Assembly (NCBI GenBank): GCA_963691655.1
Contig: OY829326.1
Span: forward strand, 72,347,235-72,411,234
Origin: Toxonevra muliebris
Lineage: Eukaryota; Arthropoda; Insecta; Diptera; Pallopteridae
Length of the DNA: 64,000 nt
Direction of reading: 5' to 3'
In this document: positions 35,133-46,174 of the stretch, piece after piece
Position numbering within the stretch: the first letter of the stretch is position 1
How the letters are laid out: every line of letters starts with the position of its first letter
Made by a program: the position numbers and the translations under genes
The notes under the pieces: model-generated
Told to the model about the DNA's origin: nothing
Database searches by the model: none
The model's input: only the letters and a program-made list of their open reading frames with translations

Positions 35133-36374
35133 CAACCTTGATCAAAAAGTTCCCGGAATTTATTCAGAAAATTAAAAATTCAAGTTTATTCATCTAAATC
35201 TATATTGCCCCCTTCAAAGTAATCCCCATCGACTGCAACACACTTATGCCAGCGCTTGATCCAATCCTCGAAACATTTTTTATATTCGGTTTTCGGTATG
35301 TCCATCAGAGCTTCCCGCGATTTTTCCATTACTTCCTCTCGGCTACTGAAACGCGTTCCCCGTAATGGTTTTTTTTAACTCGATTGAACAGAAAGAAGTC
35401 ACAGGAAGCCAAATCTGGTGAATTCGGTGGCTGTTGGATGTGGATTGTGGCATTTTTCGTCAAAAAATTACAAATAATGATGGCAGTGTGCGGCGGTGCG
35501 TTATCATGGTGCAAAATCCAAGAGCTTCACGCAAACGTCTCAAATGCCCAAATAAATTCCTTGTTTACTGTCTGGCCTTCTGGCAAAAATTCATGATGCA
35601 CTACACCGTTGTAATCCATGAAAACCGTGAGCATTACCTCCTTTTTTGACTAAAAACGACGTGGTTTTTTTTTTGGTGCACGCCATTCACTTGCCTGATG
35701 TCTGGATTGCGTGTCGTACTCATAAACCCTCGTCTCGTCTCCAGTAATGATCCTTTTGATGAATGTGGGATCAGATTCAGCTTCGCAAATCATGTCTTTT
35801 GCGACGTCAACACGGTTTCTTTTTTGCGTGAAATTAAGGTCTTTTGTGCATCAACTTTGCTGCTACATGACGGAAACCCAAATCATTAACTAAAATGTCT
35901 TGGACGGATCCATAGGCAATGTTCAAGTCCTCCGCTGTCACTCTAGTGGTTAATTTGCGGTTATTGACCAAAATTTATTTTACTTTATCAATGTTTTCGT
36001 CGGTTTTCGATGTCGATGGTTTGCCACTACGTTCATCATCTTCGATTGACTCACGACCACTTTTGAATCGCTCGTGCCACTGGTAAACGACCGTTTTCTT
36101 TAGAGAACCTTTGCCGAAACACTTTTCCAACGTTTGCGTACCATTAAATCCATTTTTACCCAAAATTTAATACAATACAATTTAATAAAATTGTAAAAAA
36201 TCGCCAACACACACAGAGATAGATATACTCTTGGCTACGTAACTTTTGCAAATGTCAAGCTATGACGCTATGATTAAGGAGGAATATCAACAACAGATGT
36301 ACCAACTTAACAAAAAAACAGATCTCAAATCGGAATGATGGGAGCGCCACACGGGAACTTTTTGATCAAGGTGG
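35133..36374 (-). mobile_element. mariner (DD34D) element, copy 2
   Basis: Inverted copy of the element at 3253-4586, 1242 bp, with ends CAACCTTGATCAAAAAGTT and AACTTTTTGATCAAGGTGG and TA on both sides (35131-35132, 36375-36376). It is shorter than copy 1 through internal deletions. Confidence 0.94.
35185..36163 (-). pseudogene. mariner transposase, nonsense and frameshift mutations
   Basis: Same family as copy 1: EKCFGKGSLKKTVVYQWHERF, RSGKPSTSKTDENIDKVK, then TAA where copy 1 has the Glu codon GAA (about 35974). After frame breaks come GDETRVYEYD (first Asp), HHDNAPPHT (second Asp, intact here) and NSPDLASCDFFLF (third Asp). With 34 residues between the second and third Asp this is DD34D. 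The frame slips again in a T-run near 35369 (printed strand), before the KCFEDW terminal region. Like copy 1 it lacks the first 30-odd residues, so both copies probably descend from one already defective source. Confidence 0.92.
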
Positions 36375-36479
36375 TATGGTCCAAGAAATGGGGACCCACT
36401 TTCTTTTCACAGCCAATGTCCTGAGACAAATTTATATAAAAGCTTCCGCATAAACTGTTTGACAAAAGAATTGAGCGTA

Positions 36480-36731
36480 GTTAACGTTTACAAACTGATA
36501 AGTTTGCGTTAATTTCTCATACATGGAATAAATTTATTGAAAATAGGCAATCCAGTTATAAGTCTGATGCGACCATTACTGTATTTAGATAAAGACGAAA
36601 CCCGCGCATCAGTACTTTTGACCGAGTTCATAGTGCTCAAACTTGCTGAACCATATTTAGGAAGTGGAAGAAATATAACCACCGACAATTTTTTCACGAG
36701 TTTGGCACTTACAAAAAAATTACTCCTATGA
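36480..36731 (+). pseudogene. piggyBac-like transposase fragment
   Basis: Two adjoining frames encode WNKFIENRQSSYKSDATITV and, after about 36590, DKDETRASVLLTEFIVLKLAEPYLGSG followed by RNITTDNFFTSLALTKKLLL. The last segment is the piggyBac DDE region containing the second catalytic Asp (TTDNFFTS). The first segment fits the Y-P-G-ITIDEQ stretch, but the sequence jumps before the first Asp, so an internal deletion is likely. It lies just beyond the mariner end. Too short and broken to act; no TTAA boundaries recognised. Confidence 0.82.
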
Positions 36732-37252
36732 GACGAACATTTTTATTTTTATATGTATGCATATGGGTCAAAAAAGTGAAACGATTAGCCAAACAAATTT
36801 TCTAAGATAACGATATTGTTTGATAAAGTATCGAATGCCTTCTTTTTTACCTTCGAAATAAATAGTTCTAGTTTATTTATTTACTAAAACAAAAATAAAG
36901 ATAAGTCATTAGATTGCTGAATTTAGAAGAGCACTGGCTACCAGGGCCTTCGGCTCTAAATAGTTTTAGTTTTTATATAATTGTTGTTAAAATTTAATTT
37001 TCTCAAGCAATTTTTCTAAACAATTTCGAATTAGACCATGCTCTCCGTTTCAAATAAGATTTTATTCTTCTCATGCGTAAAACGTCACAGAGTAAATGCA
37101 AAAAGTTAGTAAAGTTTCATATGAAAGAAGTTATGAACATTATGGAAATGAAGTAGTTTCAACGAAATCGCATTCTAAACCGAGCAAAAATCTAATGCAA
37201 CCCTGAATGTGTCCACTGAAATGAATATTGCAATGAATTTGCTCTGACATTT
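36732..37252. other. No gene seen
   Basis: About 520 bp of AT-rich sequence. Confidence 0.5.
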
Positions 37253-37254
37253 TA

Positions 37255-38354
37255 GCCCAGTCGGCACCAAAAGTTCATAAAAATTCTTAACTGCAATTTT
37301 TTTCAATAATTGTTAGTGGGGGTATGATTGATGAAAAAAACACAAAAATCAGTTCTGAGGTTGCAGAGCGACCCCGCCAAAAAACCCCCTTTTTGGTGAA
37401 AAAATACTTTTTGTACTAATAACTGGTTAACCGTTAGAGATATCAAAAAATTATCTAGCACACATAAAAAGCCTAAGTGATTTTCTAAAAAAAAGGTATT
37501 ATGTAGATTTTCGTATATGTCATAGTTTTCGAGATATTCAATATTTAAGAAATTGCAAATTTAGTGCTTGTGATGTAGTACTGAGGATGCGCGCGCATTT
37601 TTGTTTATTTGAATTTTTGAGTGCGGAGCCTATAGGAAAAATTGGATTACTCGAAAACCAAAAAAGCTAGTAAGAAAAATCAAAAGGAGTTTTGAAGAGA
37701 ATATAAAGTTCAATATCCTCTGCCATTTTCATTGACAACGGATAATTTTTTGTATACAAAAATAACAATATAGTATAGTTGCCTGTTGGTTTTTACTACT
37801 TTTACTATTTACAGGCCTAATAAAAATAACTGGCTTCACTATTGTATATGTTATAAATATATTATCTTTTAGTTCAAGACATTGACATTACTTCTGAAAA
37901 TCCTGTTAAAGTTAGAAATAAAAAATTACCATTTTGCAATTTTATCAGCATATTAAAATCACCCAATTTTTGGCGAATTTTTTATTGTTGATTGTATTTG
38001 TTGTTTTCTTTTTTTTAGTGCAATTTTTTAACTTCTAAATTATTAGAAAATATTGTTAAAAGATATGTGCACTGAAAAAAAAAAACAATTTTTGAGGTAT
38101 ATATTCTATTCGTTTGGGTCCTTTTTCTATTTTAAGGAAACAATAAAAAAATCGCCAAAAATTTGCTGATAAAATCGCTAAATGTGAGTTTTATTTATTT
38201 TTTTTTCACCAAAGGGGGGATTTTTTGGGGGGTCGTTCTGCAACCCCAGGACTGATTTTTGTGGTTTTTGAATCTATCATACCCCTACTAACAATTACTG
38301 AAGAAAAATCTCTGTTCAGAATTTTTATGATGTAAATCTTTATAATGACTGGAC
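37255..38354. mobile_element. Non-autonomous element with ~165-bp TIRs and TA duplication
   Basis: The left arm (37255-37425) and right arm (38190-38354) are inverted: shared segments include TCATAAAAATTCT, TAATTGTTAGT, GGGGTATGAT, ACAAAAATCAGT, GGGGTTGCAGAACGACCCC-like sequence and TTTGGTGAAAAAA. Ends read GCCCAGTC and, reverse-complemented, GTCCAGTC, each next to TA (37253-37254, 38355-38356). The roughly 760-bp middle has no coding capacity. Superfamily unknown; TA flanks fit Tc1/mariner-type mobilisation. Confidence 0.68.
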
Positions 38355-38356
38355 TA

Positions 38357-41307
38357 TTTCTATACAGACATTTATATTTTGCTTTGCGTATAACTTGATT
38401 GCACAGAAACTGGGACAGGAGCTGCGTAAGCCAAAAAAAGCGGCCATACATATGAACAATTGGCATTTTACAACAAGAAATAAACAATGAACTGCTAAAC
38501 GAAACTGTAATCGAAACCAACTTCACAATGTGAACGATTGCAGTTTCGTTTGAAATCATTTGCCGAAACTACACAATTTCGGCTCAGTGGGAACATAGTA
38601 TTACAAAACATTTATTCATATCTAGGCTAAAACTACGATTTGTAATATTACGGCAAAAAACTATAGTCATATCTGCAAGAGAAAGTTATTTTTTCCCATC
38701 ATCAAAATTCAACTCATGTGCGCACATATTAAAAATGCTAAAGATCTATAAATAAATCCCAAGAACAAAATCAAAATATTTATTGTATAATTTTAAACCT
38801 CCATTAAAATGTAAAAGTAGCAGACAAGAAGATTGCAAACTCAATCAGCAATAAACTACCGGCACTGCATAGCAAACAACCAACAATGTCAAAGTCATCA
38901 AATGCCGCCGTTGTTGATGAGGTTGAGTCATCAATGCAACAACAAAAACAGCTAATATAAAAGAACAAATCAGCAAATACAGAAAAAAAAAAACAAAACA
39001 AAATTAAAGCAAATGTGTGAAGTAAGTCTTGGGGTGAGTCTAGAGTTTCTATGGCAAACCATTTGATTTTCAAGCAAACCGCGCTTCTTATTTTTGCGAT
39101 CTTCTTTATTTTTCTTTGCTGTATATGAGATCGCGCGCTATTTCTTTAACTGCTGCTGATACTTTTCTACAGAACTTAACTTTTTAATTCTTTTTAATAA
39201 CTACTTTATAATTTTATTTTTATTTTATTTTTTATTTTTTTGTTTGATTTTCATATTTTCTGTCTGTCCTCTGTCAATTCAAGGGCTTCCTTCAAATTGT
39301 ATACAGTTTGGATTTTTGTTTTGACTACCTGCGATTGTGCGCGATCGAGGAGAAGATCGCAAGGCTTGAGTTTTTGTGACTTGACTTGTGTTGTATTGTG
39401 TGTGTGCATTACTTGTGTGTACCGCGCTCAAAAACATATTTAAGCCGCATTAGCGACACGAGCTGAAGACAAGCAGTGGTTGTTGCTCATTCCATTTAAC
39501 TCTTCTCTCGCCTCTAGTACCTACATGATCATTATATCTGAATTTCTACTAAGTGCTTTAAAGTAACATTGAAGCTAACAGACAAACAAACAAATAAAAC
39601 CACAACGAAAAGTATGTGAATGTGCCGTTTTTGGAGCCATCGTCGTTGTCTACACATATTCAAGATCGCCATCAATGCTGACGGTTCCCAAAGAGGAGCG
39701 CAGGCAGCTTAGAGGAAGCAAGATCAGTAGTTTATTTTGGTTTGGTTTTGTTTTTGTTTTTTTTTTTTTGCGCGCGAGCACAAATTATGACTCATTCCAT
39801 TGGGTTGTATGTTAGCTGCTGGCAGGTAGTTTTTAGTAGACGGACAGATTAACCGGCAGAGCGGCAGACAGTAATGCGAACGGAGACTCTAACGACAGCA
39901 AATACGATGATTTCAATGTTAGCGCCCAAAAGTATTGAAATAGCAAGCTTACATTTTTTTTTTTTTTTTTTACTTTACTGTTTATTAAACCTACATTTTA
40001 ATTTATTTTTTCTTTGTTGGTTGTTGTTTGAATATTTTCTTCCTGCGATTGGAATTGCGAAAATTTTCGGACCAGGCGCAGATAGGTACCTACCGATCGG
40101 CAAGTTTGTGAAGATTTTACTTTAACTAGCACTGGAGGTAAGTTCTTGTGAAACGAAAGAAGAAAACTTTGTTATTTATTTATGGTATTAGTTTGCCTGA
40201 TTTAAAAAGTGGACAAGAGAAGGGGAATAGAGAGAGTAGGGTGTCTGCTACCCCTATGACTCATCGTCATCAACATCATCATCACCATTGTATTCATCTG
40301 CATCATTATAATGCGAATGAGTCTCTGTATGTCTGTCGATATGATGTTGGTCTGCTGGTTACTGATGTTGTGCATACAAAGCAGATTAAGTTAAGGTTTA
40401 TTGATTTTGAAGGTGCGATAAAATTATGTTACCTATACATGTACTGCGTTAATAGAAAAATTGTAATAGCGATGACTAAGCAAAGATTATTTGAAGCAGA
40501 AAAATATTAAATGAACTCACTGAAATTAAAAAAAAGATATGCAATATATATAATACAAACTGCATATGAGTATTTAAAGCAAGTAAGAAATATTTGAAAC
40601 TTTTATTTTAAGCTTAGATAATTTATTAGAATTCCTAAAAATTTAACCTTCAAGTTATCAGTAAAATAAAATTAACCTAAAACTTTTGGCATTGTGACAA
40701 AATATTCCGAACCTACCTTATTATAAATTTTAGTGAGTTATCCACAGAAAGATTATACAAAAACAAGAAAAAAAAACATTAATAAAATAAAGAATTATTT
40801 TTGTTTATGACTTGTCGACTTACTTTTTTCTACCACTTTCCCTTCCCCACCACCCTGAAATATTTCATTAAATAAGTGCGATATTTATCACCTTCACTCA
40901 CTACACGTGTTTATGTGTGACACCTTGCGACAAAAACCAACTTTTTTATTAACACGCTGAACCAATAAAGCTAGAAGAATCAAATTTAACTCACTCCCTA
41001 ACATATATTGTTTTTAAGTACTTCGTTGGGCATCTTTTAGGACTTAAAAGCATACAATATTTAAGGCATCCTTTTTTCTGGACAAAAAGGAAAAAAAATG
41101 TTTTTAAATGAAAAAATTTTAGAACTCCTTATGAAAAAATCCAGTCGTTCTGATTATGCAGTTTCATTATAATGTGCCTCTAGTTTCGTACGTATATCGA
41201 TTTTTTCATATGTTAAAACTGATGTCGCACAGTGTAATTAGTGTATATGAGTATGTACGGCTATACGTGAAATTTGCGTGCGATACACATATTCGTATAA
41301 GCAAAAT
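38357..41307. other. Mostly unique-looking DNA, no recognisable gene
   Basis: Non-coding in appearance. GC content rises at about 39300-39480 and 39600-39720, and again at about 39840-40140, where an AG/GTAAGT splice-donor-like site occurs. A His-rich open frame at 40148-40510 has no recognisable domain. Confidence 0.4.
40138..40143 (+). other. Candidate splice donor of a non-coding exon
   Basis: CTGGAG followed by GTAAGT fits the optimal donor consensus. The preceding 300 bp is richer in CG and CAG-type words than its surroundings. Speculative without transcript data. Confidence 0.2.
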
Positions 41308-41345
41308 TTAACCCTTATCGTACTCAGTACCTATGGGGTGACTAC
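41308..41345 (+). repeat. TTAA end, single, piggyBac-like
   Basis: TTAA at 41308-41311, then CCCTTATC, the near-palindrome GTACTCAGTAC, and GGGGTGACTACT, which resembles half of the palindrome GGGATGACTAGTCACCCC at 10.18 kb. No matching right end was identified. Confidence 0.35.
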
Positions 41346-41580
41346 TTTTTTTTTATCAGAACATACAGTAAGTGGAAAAAGTAAGTTTAAAAAACAAACA
41401 AAAAATGTTTAGCACCAAAAATCTTCCTAAGTATACAACTACAGTCCATTTCACAACTATATCACTAAGTTTTTATTTGATTTTTCTTTTTGGAAAATTT
41501 GTTAAATTTACCAATCACTTAGAGTAACGGGGGTTCGCTGAGTCCGAATCCGTGGTCCGTTTTGCTCTGCTACGTCACAA

Positions 41581-41820
41581 TTTTATTGACATCAAAATTT
41601 TTGAAATTGAAAAAACAAAACAATTAAAAATGCGGTTCATATTTTTTTTCATCAAAACATCAATTTTTACCAACAAATTTTTTAGATTTTTTTTATTTTT
41701 TAACTTTAAAATTTAAAAAAAAAATTTTTTTTAATTAAGTTATTTTTTCGTAATTTTTTTCATCCTCGTTATCATCGTTCACTTTTATCTCGTTGTTAGC
41801 TTAACCTAGTAATGCCTAGC
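41581..41820 (+). repeat. 240-bp direct repeat, copy 1
   Basis: Runs from TTTTATTGACATCAAAATTT to AGTAATGCCTAGC and is repeated almost base for base at 43327-43566, including GCGGTTCATATTTTTTTTC and TCATCCTCGTTATCATCG. Confidence 0.75.
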
Positions 41821-41938
41821 GGTGTCATATGGCACCTTGTCGCTAAGCCGTTCCTGAGCCAGGTTCAAAAAAAAGTGTTTTCTCAAGTTACTTTCTTGAT
41901 CTATCTACTTTGGTTCCCGTTCGTCCTTAATGGGTTAA
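41801..41938 (+). mobile_element. TTAA-bounded half element with palindrome
   Basis: TTAA at 41801-41804 and 41935-41938. After the left TTAA come CCTAGTAATGCCTAGC and the 16-bp near-palindrome GGTGTCATATGGCACC (41821-41836). The right side ends TCCTTAATGGGTTAA. The unit equals one arm of the palindromic element at 43547-43734; a broken inverted piece (GAACCTGGCTCAGGAACGGC) also lies at 43285-43325. Confidence 0.6.
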
Positions 41939-41977
41939 AGCAATGTTGGCCAAACACGTACTTAAGTGCAAAATGCA

Positions 41978-42007
41978 CATACGACAAATCAATTCTCTGG
42001 CGACGAT
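41978..42007 (+). repeat. Solo arm of the 10.06-kb hairpin
   Basis: CATACGACAAATCAATTCTC followed by TGGCGACGA matches the right arm at 10113-10139 with few differences. Confidence 0.5.
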
Positions 42008-42641
42008 TCGTATGTAAGAATGCGATATAGATGTTCAGTACGTAATTAGAGAAAGAAAGCAACAATAACAAGCATAACTTGTACCGATTTTAGAATGTTT
42101 AAAAGCCACTGCGTTTGCAAAACTACGTCTCCACAACCATGCCTTCGTCTTCGCTGAAAAATGCCGTTGCAACGTTCAAAGGCAGAGTAGTGTAAAAATT
42201 TGACTTTAATTTAATGTGTTCTTGATCAATTAAATCGTAAAAATTAAGTTAGATTTTGTTGTTAAATTTCGAAGCAAGCTTGGAGTAGGCTGTCACCAGT
42301 TTTAATTCTGTACAAACTATTGGTTTTACTATTAGTGTTTTGATAATCGCGAATGTGTGCAAAAATGGAACCCAACGTGTATGAACCTTAAATAAAACAT
42401 CTTCCGACAAATTATGAATAAAATCTAAAATTTAAAATTAAATCTTTCTATTGTCAAAAACTTGTTCATAGATACTTTTTTTTATACTTATTATATATTT
42501 ATCTACAATGTGTTCAAAAATTAATACGTGAACGTGTCAAAAAGGAAACAACAATATATAAATTTATTTGTAGGCATACACAAAGAAATTCTTAGGATTT
42601 AATTGTTCAAGAACACAAAGTAGGTAGATATATTTTTATAT

Positions 42642-42950
42642 GAGAGGCTGAGAGGAAAAGTGGTATAACTTCTACTTTCAGAAAAAAGTGGAATAATTTT
42701 ACTTAAGAGCAAAAGCAAAACAAAATATGTTCAGAGCAAAAGTGAAACGAAATATGTTCAGACCGAAAACGGAATAAAAAACTATGCTGTTCTTGCTCTG
42801 AAAGAATTGTTATACCATTTTTACTCTTACTTTTAAGGAGTTTCATTTTCACTCTAAACCGTATTACTTATGCCATTCTTGCACAGACACTCTAAATTAT
42901 TTCACTTTTGCTCTTATATAAATTTCAGGCCGCTTTTCCTCTCAGCCTGT
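42642..42950. mobile_element. MITE with AGGCTGAGAGGAAAAG ends, copy 1
   Basis: Begins GAGAGGCTGAGAGGAAAAG and ends CTTTTCCTCTCAGCCTGT, an inverted repeat. Internal words such as AGAGCAAAAGTGAAAC recur in inverted form (CACTTTTGCTCTTAT), so the unit is partly self-complementary. No coding capacity. The next copy starts 44 bp downstream in the same orientation. Confidence 0.75.
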
Positions 42951-42994
42951 CATTTATCATTCGAAAGTGATATAAAACCGAATCGTCCTCATTT

Positions 42995-43276
42995 GAGAGG
43001 CTGAGAGGAAAAGTGGTATAACTTCTACGTTCAGAAAAAAATGGAATAATGTTACTTAAGAGCAAAAGCAAAACGAATTTCTTCAGAGCCAAAACAAAAT
43101 AAAAAACTATGCTGTTCTTGCTCTGAAAGAATTGTTATACCATTTTTGCTCTTACTTTTAAGGCGTTTCATTTTCACTCTAAACCGTATTACTTATGCCA
43201 TTCCTGCACTGACACTCTAAATTATTTCACTTTTGCTCTTATATAAATTTCAGCCCGCTTTTCCTCTCAGCCTGTC
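42995..43276. mobile_element. MITE with AGGCTGAGAGGAAAAG ends, copy 2
   Basis: Same ends and internal order as copy 1, with a short deletion around the AAACGAATTTCTTCAGAGCC segment. The pair could come from neighbouring insertions or from a tandem duplication including the spacer. Confidence 0.75.
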
Positions 43277-43326
43277 ATATATCTTGAACCTGGCTCAGGA
43301 ACGGCTCAGCGACAATGTGCCATATT

Positions 43327-43566
43327 TTTTTATTGACATCAAAATTTTTAAAATTGAAAAAAAGAAAAATTAAAAATGCGGTTCATATTTTTTTTCATCA
43401 AAACATCCATTTTTACAAAAAAAATTTGTAGATTTTTTTATTTTTTAACTTGAAAATTTAAAAAAATTTTTTTTTTTAAATTAATTTAATTTTTCGTAAT
43501 TTTTTTCATCCTCGTTATCATCGTTCACTTTTATCTCGTTGTTAGTTTAACCCAGTAATGCCTAGC
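43327..43566 (+). repeat. 240-bp direct repeat, copy 2
   Basis: Second copy of 41581-41820, adjoining inverted palindromic material on both sides. A local duplication, or a longer repeat unit carrying the TTAA element with it. Confidence 0.75.
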
Positions 43567-43734
43567 AAAAACAATTTTTTTCTCAAGTTACTTTCTTGAT
43601 CTATGTTTAATGGGTTAAGGACGAGCGGGAATCAAAGTAGATATATCAAGAAAGTAACTTGAAAACAAAATTTGTTTTTGAATCTGGGCCAGGAACGGTG
43701 GGCAATATGTCACCGCTTGGCATTACTGGGTTAA
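43547..43734. mobile_element. Palindromic TTAA-bounded element
   Basis: TTAA at 43547-43550 and 43731-43734. The ends CCCAGTAATGCCTAGC and GCTTGGCATTACTGGG are inverted copies, and the interior continues as inverted arms (AAGTTACTTTCTTGAT with ATCAAGAAAGTAACTT) around TTTAATGGGTTAAGGACG. The right arm keeps a near-palindrome, GGTGACATATTGCCCACC in reverse complement; the left arm has lost it. No coding capacity. Confidence 0.7.
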
Positions 43735-43739
43735 TGGAT

Positions 43740-44439
43740 TAATAAAAATTAAAAGTTTTTCAGTTTTAAAGTAAAATATTTTGTCTGCTTATTAAGCCCT
43801 TCTTTCCTCCAGTAAAGCGGGAAGTCTGTTTGGGATACTCCTTACCTTTTTTTATTGAGGTCCTTCGAAATTTTAAACCAACTGGAGTCAATCGCTGTTC
43901 TTAGCTCCAATGTTGTTCTACCCGTTATTGGCGTAGTCCTTGTTCTACTTGACTCACTCCGCTAAAGGTTTTTAATAGGGGGTTTGAGTCTGGTGAGCTA
44001 AGAACATTATCGTCGTTTTCTCTACATCACAAGTTTGTAGTCCTGTTCACATAGACGGTGGCATTACACTGCCGGAACCTGCCTTTCGTCTTGATTTATT
44101 TCCAGAAATTTACTAAAGATATCCTGGTATTTGCTTTTCATTCTGGTAGATGCATCTTTGACCGTAATTTTGTAGTTCAAAGTATTTTGAATACAATTTG
44201 CTGTAATATAGGATGTACTGAGATAGGGCTAAGGAAAGATTCTATATGCTTTTCGTTGGAAAATTTTGATGGAGGAAAATCTAACTATAAAGTTTTTTTT
44301 TGTATGTCCTTATTAGAAAAAACTTCAAAAAGCCATTTCCATTAAATCATTTTCAATTATTCATCTTTTTGCTTAGGGCGAGTTTACACGAAGCTTTTTT
44401 TCAGCAAAATTTAAAATGAACGCCGATGAACACTTTCCC
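43740..44439. other. No gene recognised
   Basis: The stretch around 43850-44060 has a less AT-rich, coding-like look but shows no motif I can name in any frame. Confidence 0.4.
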
Positions 44440-45130
44440 TGAGAAAGGATGAATGTATCCCCCAGGCTTAGTGTTTAGTATTTCTGGGCTTAGTATTAGA
44501 TAGTAAACTCACATGGAAATTCGAACACAATGCTCCTTTGAGATCACCTTTAAACTGGTGTGTGACTATTTGAGCAAGCTCAATCAACTGAGCAAGGACA
44601 ATAAAGTCGCTTTATGTTAGGTCCCGACCATATACGTGGGACCTGAATGCCCTTTCGTGGAATAGGAGATAGTGCAATCAGGAAATTACTCAGGCAGGAA
44701 GAAATAAACACTGGACTGAGGCAATCCAATGCGCTTCTAGATAACTATAATAAGAGTTGATACGCATTCTGCATTGGCCTCAACAATATAGTTTGTGCAT
44801 ATTAGCTGGTATTCTTATTGCGGGTTCAAAGAAGACCTCTGTAAAATAGGAGTTGGTGGAATCTCTATATGTATGTTTGTTAATAAGGAAAGTGAATCAT
44901 CAGAACATCTTTCAGCTCATTGTGGAGCACTGTTCTATAAACGAATGATATGTACCAAGTGCCCAGCACAGAACTTGCATCCATAGATCCGGGCGCTCTA
45001 CTCAAATTCTTGAGGGAGACTGGACTGGATGAGGTGCTCTAGGCAGAGTAAACTAGATAAAGTACAATAGATTTTGCAGGTCGTGGTACAGCAACAATAA
45101 CCTCTCTAACAAATCAATAAAATACAATTC
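44440..45130 (+). pseudogene. RNase H LINE relic, same family as 24.1 kb
   Basis: LGLVLDSKLTWKFEH (reverse transcriptase thumb, about 44478-44525) is followed, after loss of most of the RNase H domain, by LSKDNKVALC (about 44579-44615) and then the C-terminus: GGFKEDLCKIGVGG in frame breaks, ESSEHLSAHCGAL, and LRETGLDEVL. The 3' UTR has ACAATAGATTTTGCAGGTCG and a final AATACAA-like tail, the same terminus as the 24.4-kb copy with substitutions. Large internal deletions and frameshifts make it dead. Confidence 0.8.
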
Positions 45131-46174
45131 TCTCGCTTAAAATTTTGAAACCACAAAATTCCAGCGTCAAAGCGGTAAACAGGGTTGCAAGAAAGTAAAA
45201 TATGAATTCTTATATTCCTAAACCAGGGTTGTAAATAGTACGATTTTATAAGAAATTTCTAAAAAGGTAGCAAAAAATCCATACGCAATAGTACTTCTAT
45301 TCTTTCGCCACGACTTAACCCAACAGCACCTTCCGCATTTTTTATTTGATACTTTATGCAAATCCTCAATTCCAAAAAAAAAAAAGCTATAACATACATA
45401 TATCTGTGATCATCTGTCTAGAATACAATATTACTTGCATACTCCTTTGCCATTCGAATCAAACTGGCTAATAAATTTTCCTAAAGATTTATACTCTACA
45501 TTATTTTAAAGAACGTAAAACAAGCAACAGAAATTGAATGTGCAATTTTGAAGAAATGTATGAGAATTTCATAAAGTAGGAGGAAATATTTGTAACTTAA
45601 CCAAAAACCAACTGATTTTGAAGCTGTTTTGTAAACAAGTGTGCGTCGAAAGAGTGTAAAAATAGTGAATAAGAGTGTGAAGACGCGTGAAATAAAGCTT
45701 CATGTTAACTATAGCTGCGTTTTATTCGCTACTTGCTTCTAATTATGTATAACTAGCAGCGATAATTGTATGGGAAAACAACAACAAAACTGCAGAGATA
45801 ATACGTATAATTATAGCTGTTATGTTAACAAGTTGTTTAACTACAACAAATTCTATTGTGAACTGCCATAAGTGAAAGAAAAAGCATTGCAGTTGGGCAA
45901 AAAACCAAAAAAAGGAAAAGATTCGAAATGTCTGCTGGTATCTGATTAACCGCAATGACTGGGATCCATTAAAATGTTTCACCTCTAGCTGCTGAGCAGT
46001 TTCATTGTAAATAACAATATAACAAAGAATAGACTTAACAACTTAGTCGTTTTATTCGCACAAGTTTAACTAGCTGGCAAATAAAACGCAGCTTATGTTA
46101 ACTTCTCAACCAGTTATCTCACACAGCACATTTTGGGGACATTTATTTTATTTTGGGCAAGGGGATCGTAGGCC
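45131..46174. other. No gene seen
   Basis: AT-rich unique-looking DNA. Confidence 0.45.

Noticed and set aside
40148..40510. 120-codon frame with His-rich stretch
   Set aside because: CAT/CAC repeats give the His run; no domain, no convincing start context, no neighbours supporting a gene.
41308..41938. One 630-bp TTAA element joining the 41308 end to the 41935 end
   Set aside because: Ends CCCTTATCG and CCCATTAAGG do not match well, and the 41935 end belongs to the arm starting at 41801.
43850..44060. Tc1-type transposase relic suggested by coding-like composition
   Set aside because: No motif could be aligned in any frame.
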